From Mesaphorura yosii (Eukaryota > Arthropoda > Collembola > Poduromorpha > Tullbergiidae), in NCBI GenBank assembly GCA_009869945.1, contig WIXG01000110.1, forward strand, positions 62,001-126,000: 64,000 nucleotides of DNA. The letters run 5' to 3'. The notes under the pieces are model-generated. The model saw only the letters and a program-made list of their open reading frames with translations. It searched no databases and was not told the DNA's origin. A program made the position numbers and the translations under genes. Below, piece after piece: positions 10,840 to 22,500 of this stretch; the stretch's first letter is position 1, and the number at the start of each line of letters is the position of its first letter.

Positions 10840-13800
10840 GTTGAAGGTAAAATTAGAATACAGAAAGTCTGCTCTCACTAAGGTAAATATTTCTGCAGAA
10901 TTTAATGTCTTTCTGTTCTTTCAATTCTGGCTTCCAAATTCGAAGGTTAACAGTTTGAGTTTGCACAAGGAGAGCTTAGAACACTCAGACAGATGAAAGG
11001 AAGGATGAACTCATGAACTATATCTGTGCCTCAACTTTGCTTTGTTTAGCCTGCATCTCAAAGTCAAATCTGTAAATTTATTCAAGAGCACACGCTACAC
11101 GAGCACAATCGGCAACGTCTTAGATGGAAATGAAGCAAGAAACAAAGCTTCACTCTTCGATTCCCATATTTTATTATGTCAAAGTAGTCAAACAATGCCT
11201 TCAAGCGACTTTCGAGACTCGATTCACCCGATCACGACGACACAGGTCAAATGCGACAAAGTATCGACGCTGAAAAAGGAAAATAGCCAACTAGAATGTG
11301 TATTTACCGACGTCGTGCCGTGCTCAACTCGTCTGCCGACGAGTCACAATTTCGTACTAACTGACGTAGACTCACAAATTCTTTCTTATAATCATTTAAT
11401 GGGCATCCGCCGAAGCACATTATTGTCTCATTTACGAACATGCATTTTACGTACGTACAGCCTAACGAGCAATTGCGATTTACGCCATCGATATCAAAAC
11501 ATGGGAACTGCGGGATACTAATCTCTCGTTGCTGTTGTTTAATCTTGTAGTTTTGCTGTGCGAAGGATATGTCCTGCTGCGCAACGCTGCAAGTGTACGC
11601 ACTTCTATGAGATTCTACTTATGGCTCGTGGCATATAAAATAAACGTGATACAATTAATTTTCTTGTTAAATGTTAATTTTATTACGTTTATTTGTTTAG
11701 CTAATTGAGTCAATTGAGTCACATGGAATGTCATCAGAAAGACAAACACGATCAAGGCAATTTCATATCGACGACGGGCATTGAAATGAATGCTCGTCAA
11801 GTCTCAATCTCTCAATACTGTTGGTGCTCCACTCTATATGTCTGTTGCCAAATTGGGTAAATTAGCAAATAAACGTGAATCCACGTCAAGTACGTGACGA
11901 CTGGCCGGTTTCAAGTGCCATTCATTTGGTTTTACGTAAGAGAGGCTGTGTCGACCTTAATAGCTGTCGATCTATATAAAGCGCGTCATATTACACATAA
12001 GCCTTTGCACTGAATTGACAGAGTACTTGTTGACAGCATCGGCAAACACTTCTGTCTAGATGAAGGTGCAATCGCACAATTCGACAATTTGGAGTTCTGC
12101 CTATCAGCAAAACTCAACTGAAACTTCGCAATTCCATCCTGGAAGCAGCGCACTGCTAATCCTTAACCCCTGAGGTCGGTGGCAATGGCGGTGCAATAAA
12201 ATGCAGAATGCGGGTCGAGCAAAAGCAAACCATTGTAGCTAACCTGGACAAAAGAATGCCTTGCTTGCGATTGATCCCATGATTATTGAATACGGTAGCT
12301 GGTTGAGAACTTTCTTTTGTACACCTCTTGCTTCGTGTTGACACAATAAAATATGCTTGAGATTTGCGAACAATTTTAACTGTTTTCTCTTCCACAACTT
12401 TTGTTATCTACATCCGACTTTTGTGGCGGGCGAAGAAGCACATGTTCTACGCACAAAGTTTAGTTGGTAAAAGGTTGCACTTTGGGGTGCCAATTGAATG
12501 AATTGAACGGAGATCAATTGAATAGAGTCGCTCTCATGCTCTCTTCATACCAGCGAGTCCGATGGAGTGTCAGGTTTGTCGTGTCGTGTCCGAACATTTG
12601 TACAGGAAGATCAATAAAGCAGTTCAGACAAATGAGAATTTATAATTTCTTGATTCAAACACGCTGTGTGCCATTTCAGCTTGCAAGGGAAAGATAATAG
12701 TCCGGTTTGTGCACATAGCGAGGGCGAGCGAGCGATGAAGAAATCAATTTCACGGATACGATTTAATGCCCTATGCTCACGTAGCCAAAACCGGAAGACT
12801 TGTACAAACTTTTTGTCTTGGTATTTATAGCGAAGCAGCTTTTGCTTGTCTGGAAACTTTTAAATACTTTCGAATAGTTCTGTCTTCGAAGCAGCAAGCC
12901 GTCATTTAAGGCATTTTATTTTCTCATTTGTCATCTCGACGTCTCGAATTGTTACGAAAAAATCAATAGATTTAAGAGTTCATGTTTCAAGTATTTTATT
13001 TTGCGACTCGTCTCATCCAAATGACGCACATGACATTAAATGTTGGCCGTAAGTCGTATAAGTTGACTCGAGTATTTCCACAGACGTCTAGAGTTTAGTG
13101 TCGTAGTGTATGCGTTATATTGTCATGAAACACATAAAATTGACTTTGAGCTGATAAACTGTGACAACCTGACCGCATCGCAAAAAGTTTTATAATGCCA
13201 AGTTTTCTTTTATGTTTGTTGTTCCCTCGCAGCATAAAGAGTTTATGCCTTCCATAAAGCTGAACACGCGACGACGTGACGCGACTGTAACATTTCGTTT
13301 GACTGCTTGCAAATACGAGCGCGATAGCCTGGGATTTCTACTTTGCTTTGCCGTGTCTGGCACAAGACACACACTTCACTTTGGTGGTTTCGTAATCTCA
13401 TTATTAAAACAAGATATAATCTGCAGTAAATACGGTTCAACTGAGCGGAGGGCCATGCCATGGAAAGAGCAGGTTGTAATCACAGGCGCCTTCGACGTCG
13501 CAGAATTCACGAGCACACACGCTTGACACACTCACGGGCATTGAATTATACACACATTAGCCGCCGTAATAAAATTTCATAACACTGAAAGCTCAGTACG
13601 CTTGTGGATCAGAGAACGACATTTCACTGGGCCCCACTCCGAATTCCGATGCCTGTCAACAGCTAATAGTCAGTATTGTCTAATGTCACCTTAATCTGGC
13701 ACAGAACTATTGATTATAGGCTTCTAGAGTCTATGAGAAGTGCACCGAACTGCGCTCACTTCACTGTTCTGACTAGAAAGGGAATTAAAGGCGGGCGAGG

Positions 13801-16623
13801 CGAGTAAACACGAATCACACTAAAATCAGTATGGAAGCTCGTTCTGTGTGCGATGTGATGCGCCATGTCGTCTTAATTGCGAATCCAAAACAACTGCGAA
13901 TCGACTGAGCACTGAGCGTAGACAACTCTTCGTGGAAAGGAAAGCGATATTTAACTCCGCTTGTTGCTTCCAGCTCTCGTGTGGCAGTTCTCTGAAACCG
14001 ACTCATTTCCCTTCCCTTTGTAGCATTTGAAACTCAATTTTCTCAACCGAACGTACGAGTCTTTTGTGTAGTGAAAGCTCTTGACTCTTTCATCCCGTTT
14101 CCCAGCCGCGTTCTTCATATTTGCAACAGCGATTCTGGACTATGATCCAAACCTCTCCTGCTGCAGATGCATGAAAAAGATTCGACCGATTTTAAGTATC
14201 CATATTGCGTCCGTGTCTCTGGTGTTTATATTTAAGAAAGAAATCCTTTCCAGTTGACTGAACGCAGTGTTTTGTATCTTGTCTGTCTTCCATTTTGACA
14301 CTCCGCTACCACGATTTTGCAGGATTCATTGTACGATCAGAAGCCAATAACATCTATTGTCACCTTGTGATGCCGGCATCCAAGAACCAAGCTATCATGG
14401 TCTATCCGTTAACGCTTAGCAAAACTACGAACTTAAGTATGAATGCAACAAACTTCTGACATCTCCATTTATATTCCTGTTGCGACTCCAGCAGACATAA
14501 AATATTCAATCGAATACATCTTGCTCTGTCAGCAGCACGTTGCGCTCACATAAATCATAATAATTTTGCTTATACTCACTATCCAGTCATCATATCATCA
14601 CACATTTCTTTCTTTCACCGTTAAAGTTATTTTGGATTCGTATCGATCTGTTAACGTGGGTTTTCTGTTACAAGGCAGATCAGCAAACGTACAAACGTAA
14701 AAGGTCGACTAATGCTTAAGGCAATCGTTGTGAACCACAAATACAGTGCAGAAAAGAAAAGACGGTGATCAAGTTAAGGTCATAGTTTTTCTGATGGCTA
14801 TGACTGACTGCTTCTCGCCATCTCAGGCTTAAGCTCGAGTAACGCTTCTATGATGTAGGCTAGCAGCTAGCCGTCAATCTGTGCACACAAGCGTATGTAG
14901 ATGCGTTGATTATGGCACTTATAATTACTGGAATACTGGATTCAAATAATGGAAGTCGCTATGACGTTGCTCGCTATAATTATGATACATTCATCGATTA
15001 GAGCATTGTAGTGCTTTAAGGTCATGGCGGAAATGGTTTTAATGATGCCCGACTTGTACTAGTTGCGCACGATTCCGTATCAAGCAGGAGGAAGCCACAG
15101 ACAGCCAAGCGGCCGTTGCAACCTGTCAGTGGTGGCTCGTGGCTAAGTATTTCGACTAAGAAATTCATCTGGGAAAAGAAACTTTCTCCGCTGCTCGCGA
15201 AATTGTGCAGCACATTGGAAGGCACGCTCGAATTAAGAGCCAACATAAGCCTAAAGAGAATTGATTAGATTTCTACGTTGTCCTCTACATTTCGTTGCGC
15301 CATGAGACTGTGACGGGAATTGCATGAAGAATCACATACCCTTATACGCAGTTTAATTTGAAGCTCACGTCAAGTCAGTGCGATGAATTGGCGAGCTAAT
15401 AAAACTTCTACGGCTCAAACACATGAACACACGAAGAAACACCATTCTTGTGATTGTGAGTGAAGAGAAAGTCAAATCAAGTCAGTTGGAGGTTGAGTAC
15501 ATCCTTTGCCTGTCTGATTCTTGGTTCTAAATGTAATGACATGCGTGAGATTAAAAAAGCTTACGTGGAAAGTATGGAAATGAAAATGGAAAGATTTATT
15601 TTGTATTTTGGTAAGATTGCCTCAATGATAAATCCTTGATTCTCCAGGCGAATGGGAATCCAACGTACTCTAGCCTGGCGTCAATCAGTCACCAAAGACG
15701 ATACTTAATCCCGGCAAGGCTCGAACCTGGAGACATGATTCTTTTAAATCTCAGTGGAGTGAAAGGATTGTCCCGATTGCTAAATAACTTCGTGCATGAG
15801 GTCTACAACCTGCCCCGTGATAAAGGTTTAAGAGAAAGTGAATCGTGGTGCAATCGAAAGCTAATTACCAACTGCTGACATTGTTTCAACACATTTCGTG
15901 TCCGTCGATAATAATCATAAATTAATTAGACTAGGAAATAAAGCGAATGGAGCGTGTAATGTAGGATTACCAGCGTTAATTTGGGAGAGCAACCCGGCTC
16001 TCCTACCCTTTAATGGTTCGACGAAGTAGAGCTTTGCCAATAAAATTATAGTAATGGTGATTGAGAATTTAATGGCATGTAATAATAGAAAATTAGACTC
16101 CCATTGCAACTTGCCTTGCCAATAAGTGCTCTGGAGCCACATTACATCATTTGAGGTCAGGCAAGGCTTGTGTTGTTCTTAATTTCCCATGTGTACATTT
16201 ATGACGTACACGTACGGTAAAAGCCCAAGAGAAGAGCTAAAAGACTGTATCGTCCCTCTGAACTTTGATACAAAATGAATGTGGAGTAAAAGATCAAAGG
16301 ACTTTTTAATGCATGTTTGGAAAGTTGTCCTCGGTCACCAAAATTAAAAAAGACCTTTGCAATATTAAAATTAGGTGCGAAAGAAAGAAAAGTCGCCGGC
16401 AACAAGAGATTCGCAAAGCCGCTCTTGTAATGCAAAGTATTCAAATACTGTGGCAGATTTCTAGCTTTTTCGAAAATGATACATCATGATTATTAACATC
16501 CTCTAGATAAAATGTCTTGAAATGAAATCCTGCTCTCAAAGATCAATTGGCTCGTGTGAGCCACTTCCTTATGGTCTCATATTTTTATGCACCTTCTTTG
16601 ATAATATTTGTACTGAAACGACC
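10840..16623. other. Gene-poor interval
   Basis: No spliced gene with recognisable homology on either strand. Open frames near 11042-11521 (plus), 13212-13526 (plus) and 15022-15246 (minus) lack domain signatures or neighbouring exons that continue them. It presumably holds the PDE11 promoter and the 3' flank of the Ser/Pro-rich gene. A TATA-box candidate at 11973 is listed separately. Confidence 0.5.
11973..12173 (+). promoter_or_regulatory. TATA-box candidate with a short downstream ORF
   Basis: TATATAAA at 11973-11980, followed by GCGCG, is the best core-promoter-like TATA box seen in the gene-poor interval. About 80 bases downstream an ATG (12060) opens a 37-codon frame ending at TGA 12171-12173; the peptide starts MKVQSHNSTIW and shows no signal peptide or known motif. 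Alternatively the TATA box could drive a longer spliced transcript or be a chance match. Confidence 0.25.
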
Positions 16624-18534
16624 TTATACTGTACACGAAGGACTGAACAAAAAATAAGAATGCGAATTGAACTTACTTTTCCTACTGTGACACGGGGAAG
16701 ATGAGTGCGATGACGGGCTCAGTAAATTCGGACCACTGCTGATCGAGCTGCTGTTGTAATTGCTTGCGCGACGGTAGCTGTACGACGACAGCGGACTCAA
16801 CAAATTACTGCTTGACGTGCTGTCGTTGCTACCCTTCCTGCGACCCGACTGATTGTGGACGACGGGCAGGGACAAGAAGGGATTCAAGTTATTGGACGAC
16901 GAAGCTAAGCAGTAGCGATGGTATTTCGATTGTGGTCGGTCTGACGGATATAATGACGGAAGTGATTTGTAATTTCCTGCAGTCGGCATAATTTTGGATG
17001 AACTTGTTTCGTGGCCAATAGCAGAGGTTTTGTCGGTCACATTGTTGGGCCATTTTTCACCTTGACGAGACGGGTAAGGTGGTTTCGAAGTGTTCGGAGT
17101 ATTGCATTTTTTCTTGGCCGATGTCAGTGTTGTTGGCGACAGAGACAAAGATCTTTGCGAAGATCTGTGTGGAATGGGAATTCGACTTGGGCTCTGATAT
17201 CGAGGCCGACTCCTATCTGAAATTTCATTATACGTTGCAATAGAAATCTTAGCGTAGCGTAGCGCAATGTAATAACAACTTTCGGCTCGGCTTACCTCGG
17301 GGCAAATTCAAGGGCGGTAATTCACTTCGCCTATCATTTGCACTTCCGCGAGTCATTGCTGTGATTGTGATGTCCGTTGCTGATGATGTTCGATTTCCTG
17401 CACTTGCAACACGATCTTGTTCTCCCAAGACGTGGCTAACTACGACTTGGATCTGGAATGAGACGGGAAAGTCGTTAGTCTCAGCGTTTTAAGGAAGTAA
17501 CGTAACTTGTTGCGTCTGTCTGGTGGCTCTTCGTATTCGCAATTCCTGGTAGGGAAATAAAATATAATGATTTTGTTTATGCAAAATGATGGAAGTGGAA
17601 AGACTGTGTGAGTGGGTAACAATAGCCTCGAGAGATGACTTATGACGTTATTGGATATGAATCCCTAAACTTACGTCCAGGTAAGAGATACCAGATACGC
17701 GATGCTCGTCTTTCGTCTGCGTATAATTATCATAATAGTATGACGAATGAGCAATGAGTTGTGGCAAAGGCGTAGACTTCAGCAAGCACCTAAATCGGAA
17801 GTAGAATAAGCTTCTACATTTTGACCTAATCCATGTCAGAACTCGAGCTCAGATATGGAAACTTTGCAGATTGAGCCGCAAAAGGTAACGCATTTTAAAA
17901 ACTTTGTCCGTAATGTATGAAATCTGAACTTGAGGTCAATCTCATTAAGGTAGGTACGGTTTTATTATAGCAAAATCAATACACATGGGATGAGACAGGC
18001 AGGTCACCCAAGCTCGTCGCAATCCATGAAAGACAGCAAATTAGTTCTTCCAATACTTCAATATTCAATTATGAACTTTCGCAAGTGGAGGAGGTGGAAC
18101 TGGACTCCCGTCAGGCGCTGAACGGCGACCAGGTGTAGTAGGAGTAATGACGTTAACCGCGCGTTCCACAGAAATCTCACTGCGTGCCCCAATTCTGAAA
18201 CGTTACCCGATGCCGGCGCGATAGCGAACAAATAGTGTTTTCCAATGTGCCCCTTTCGCCTGTTGATTGGCATTTGACATTCTCATGTTTCCAGTTTGAA
18301 TAAAAATTTCGATGACGTGAGCTGATTGCACAGTGGCACCAGACACAGACGAGATTGAGTTAACAAAGGTACTTGACTTACGAGGCTTACCTTAACGTTC
18401 TCCGAAATGGTGTACACGGTTGTAGTAGTTGAAGCAGAATTTGTCCCCGCTATTTGCAAAGACGAGTTTTGTCCAAGTTCAAGAGTTTTGTCCATTCGTC
18501 TCGAAAGGTTGACTGCGACTGTTGCACTTGGCAT
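16624..18534 (-). CDS. Ser/Pro-rich basic protein of unknown family (model incomplete)
   Basis: Three exons join cleanly: 17789-17675, 17452-17296, 17216-16624 (stop TAA). They encode CLLKSTPLPQLIAHSSYYY, then a Thr/Ser-rich part, then a long basic Ser/Pro-rich tail with PPLNLPRDRSRPRYQSPSRI and the related blocks SSNLLSPLSS and GPNLLSPSSH. Two probable upstream exons are 18534-18391 (starts MPSATVAVNLSRRM, donor gtaagc) and one starting at 18194 and open to 18068 (ERAVNVITPTTPGRRS, PPPPLA). Their phases do not connect simply to each other or to 17789, so at least one small exon is missing from this model. No fold, membrane segment or enzyme motif is seen. The tail looks disordered and rich in SP sites. 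It lies downstream of the cadherin on the same strand. It could be a separate gene or alternative 3' exons of the cadherin. Confidence 0.45.
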
Positions 18535-19531
18535 CGGTGCACCTTGGCGTAAACTCAATGCACTGATGACTGACTGATAATTGAGGTAGTGATCTCGACT
18601 CGCAGAAGCATCTTGTGGCCATTACTTGTGCTTGCCGAAATACGAGACCAGAAAAGCTACATTGCTCTCTGATGAAGGTAGATTGATTCTATTATGACGG
18701 CCGCTCTTCCATATTGGCCGGTGATTGGTGCTGTTGACTAAATCTATTAATAGTAGTCCTTTCAGTGAGATTTGCTTCGAGAAGTTCGATCAAGAGAACG
18801 ACCATGTATTAAAGAAATTTGATATATAGATAATATGAGGAGGCATGTATCAAAGCAATCATCGGGAATCGCCTCCTCGAATTCAATGATTGCGTTGGAC
18901 AAATTCGCTTTATTATTAGCTTGCGTGACTTTATGCAATCGAAGATAATTGAATGGCCAATTAATTTGAGACCATAGGTGAAATTACGATAAAATAATTT
19001 CAACCAAGGCTGGTGATCAGTGATCATTTATGATAAGTCTTAAACACCACTGCAGTTTGCTAGCTTCTGATGCCTCCACGGGGTCTTTCCATTCCTAGTG
19101 TTCCATTATAATTAGACGATTGGTAACAGTAAATTGATGGGTCTCAAACGTTGAGGCAGAATTTTCCACTTGATTTGTGAGGCAATTCTCATTATCGGGC
19201 ACCAAATCGAACTTTGTAGATTATGAATCAGTCTTACATCGAAGTCTTGAGGTAGGCATTGACGAAAGTTACTGGAATATTTCTAGCAGCAATTTATTTT
19301 TTGTATCCATAAATAAAGTAGTAGTGATTTAATTATTACTGTAAACGTATACGATAAATTGCATAACAAGGTTGGAAGTAAACTCTTCGATGAGAGATAA
19401 GCACTTTTGCCTCGACCAGGAGTTGCTTGCTTGCATGAAACAGTTTATGCACTTCATGCCTTTTAACTTAACATAAACTAAAAGTCTTTTTGTTAACTTA
19501 GATTGACGTTGTGAGTTGTTGATTGAAACAC
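18535..19531 (-). other. 3' flank of the cadherin gene
   Basis: No coding exon recognised. On minus an AATAAA signal lies at 19298-19293, about 235 bases past the cadherin stop, a reasonable poly(A) signal. The remainder up to the Ser/Pro-rich gene may hold that gene's promoter. Confidence 0.4.
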
Positions 19532-22500
19532 TTAAAAGTACACAGTCAACGATGAAGCCGATTGCATTGTGTCCGTGTTCATTTTGCTTTTGTGCATTGA
19601 ATTATTTTGATTGAGTGATTCCAAGGGCGTGACACTTGTGTCTGGGTCTAGTTCGTAACCATTACTTGCTGCATTGTTGGTGTTGCTAATTTTATTGTTA
19701 CGAATAGCTGACTTCTGAACGACTTTCGGTGACCACGTCACACTTTTGATGCGCCCAAGCGTGCCCATTCCATTTGGGATGTAGCTGGTCTCGACCGGAG
19801 TCAAGCTGTTGCGCATGTGTACTGGTTGGCTGGGATAACTGAGAGTATCGATGCTGAGGCTTCCATTTCCATTGTGGTGAAGATGGTTATGGTGATTTGA
19901 ATTCATCAAAACTGGTGATGTAATCGTCATATTTCTGATCTTGTTAGACCGTCGTAGGCTTGCAGGCTGAACCAGTTTCTGAAGGGCTAATGGGTTGTTC
20001 ATATTGCGTTCAAGGACACGTTTGTGAAAGTTCTCCGTTTGGATCTTTCTTCGCTTCCTGGAAAAGACCCCATAAAGTTGGTGTAAAGTCAAACGATTCA
20101 GGACAAACATTCGTGAATGAATCGTTTTACCTGCAATACCCAAAAAAAAGTACGATTCCAATGGCTAATGAGCAGGCCACTAAAACTATTGAGGAGATCA
20201 CAACAACTTTCAGCGTGTCAATGTCGTTCACAAGTTCACTTTCCATTGGGGTATCGCTTAACCGGATAACGACAGGCACAAAAGCCTCTCTGAAAGCCAA
20301 TGATTAGTCGCATTTACAGTGATTATTACAATGACGTGCTGTAGAGCATTAATTTCAGTGGGTATATTTACCGTGGTGGGACGCCCGTATCTTTTGCGAC
20401 AACTAGAAACATCATTTCTCGTTTCACAACGGTCTTGTTGTAGAAGAAGAGACGCCCATTACTGTCAATGTGGACGAGATCTGTATTCTTAATTTCAAAA
20501 GATAAACTATCTCCAAGATCGCCGTCTGCGACCTCAATCTGTCCGATGGAAGCAGACTCCGCCATTTGATCAACGGTTGCATTAAATTCGTAAATCGGTT
20601 CGCGGAACCGTGGTGCCCATTCGTTCACATTGAGAACATGGATGTACAGCGTTGACGAGACATTCTAGACAAGAAATCAGGAAATAAATATTCCGCTCAT
20701 ACTTCATAGTTAAGTTCAGTTAAATTGTTGATCAACTCACGTGTAAGCCGTCATTTGCCCAAATTTTCAAAATATGTTTTTGATGTGTTTCATAATCCAA
20801 GGGTTTCTTCAACACCAGTTGCCCCATCGGTCCGACTTGAAAATGGCCTCCTTGATCCCCTTGCAGACGAAATCTTATGTTGCGGTCCGCAGGTCGCGAA
20901 GTCAAAGCTGTGAAGATGATCGTGCCTTCTGGGGAATTTTCGGGAATGCTAATTTGGAACTCAGGCTGGGCGAAATGGAGTGGGGCGTTGTGATTCCCTT
21001 GCTTGCCAACGTTCAACGTTGAGATTGCGTACCGGTCAGGATTATTCACTTGCTCCGCCTGAGTTAAAGAACAGAATTATGATATAAACTGTTTTAATAA
21101 TTTATGGCCATTTTATTTGAGACAGCCGGTACTTTATATTCCCTTCGATTTGACCCTACTTCTAGAAATCAGCACGCTCGAGCTTCATACCATGCACAAA
21201 CCTTCAGCAACTCTGCAGCAATTGCTAACTACGCATATTGACGTTAAGCATTGCGTATTTAGAAAAGTCAATCTACGCTGAATTGAGCGGCGCGGCCGAG
21301 CAAACTCCGTTTGAAGATCGTTCATTTTGTGAGGGTCTCCGCCACTGAGGTGATCTGAAGAAGGGTGACCGCAGTAATTTTTCGTGAGTCAGAACCGTTA
21401 TCTCTTCAGTAATAAAAACCGGATTGCACCCGGGTTAAACGCGGCCGAACAATACCATCATAACTTTATAAAGATCAAAGCACACAACAAACAATACGCA
21501 AACCCATAAACTGTAAATCACCATTCCGCGTGTCGTTAACTTGCAAAGTTCAACGAAACAAAAGCACGACGAAGTCGTCAACTTCAGAGCTGTCGCTAAT
21601 GTCATGATTAGTCTGATTGTCATCCTCACCTCGCAATTTTAAAATAAAAAAAAACTCTGATTACCTTCAGAACGAGCGTTACCGGTTGAGTCAACTGATC
21701 CTCAGGGATGTCACGACGTAATGTAATGCGTCCATTACTCTCGTCCAAAAGAAAGTACTTGGATTCAGGGCGCCCTGTGGTTTAAACACAGCAATAACAA
21801 TTCAAACGGACAATTAAAATCAATGAATGGGAAAAGAAGTCAGCGACAAGTGAAACGACGCCAATCGTCATACAAAATCAAAGCATCATTCCGAGACATA
21901 AAAGAAAAAAGGAAAAAACCCACTGATTCTTATTCATTTCAACTCCCATTGTTTCAGACACATTCTTCTGCCTCTGCTAACTGTGCTTTGGATTTACACC
22001 AGTAGCCGACCAAAAGTCTCTGATACGACGATTGAAAGGGAACTGGATTGGAACCATTTCTTTACAGGTCTCTCATTGCGCAGATTTCTTTCTACTTTAC
22101 TAACGACAGTTTCCTCCTTGCAGCAACATTCGAATTTGAATATTTTCGCTTGAATTCATATTTGTGCAATTATTCTCATTGTTGTCAGAATTGCGACAAG
22201 AATTGTCACATTGAGCGAGGTGGGCGATTGAACTTTTTGTATCACATCACATCATTCAAAGGTGAGACAAACTCACGAGTCGTCCAACCGTGTCGCTAGC
22301 ATTCTTAAACTTTAACACTTGGTATTGAAAGACTTATTGGGCGATTGAATTTAGTGTTGTGCATTAGACTCTTCGCACAGCTCTTGAACGCATGGACGCA
22401 TGAAACGCACGCAAAATTACGGAACAAATATAAAAATTTCCGGGAAATTGAATTCAGACAAATGAGACAGTGCAATAGGAAGATGAAAATTGTATTTTGC

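Noticed and set aside
11042-11521. 159-codon open frame on plus
   Set aside because: Lacks an early ATG, has no recognisable domain or splice partners; probably chance.
15022-15246. Minus frame with SHEPPLTGCNGRLAVCGF, faintly like a gustatory-receptor C-terminus
   Set aside because: No transmembrane exons upstream, no characteristic receptor end motif and no spliced continuation.
15705-15730. tRNA T-arm-like sequence on minus (GGTTCGAGCC)
   Set aside because: No matching acceptor stem, anticodon arm or D arm at tRNA spacing; a chance T-loop match.
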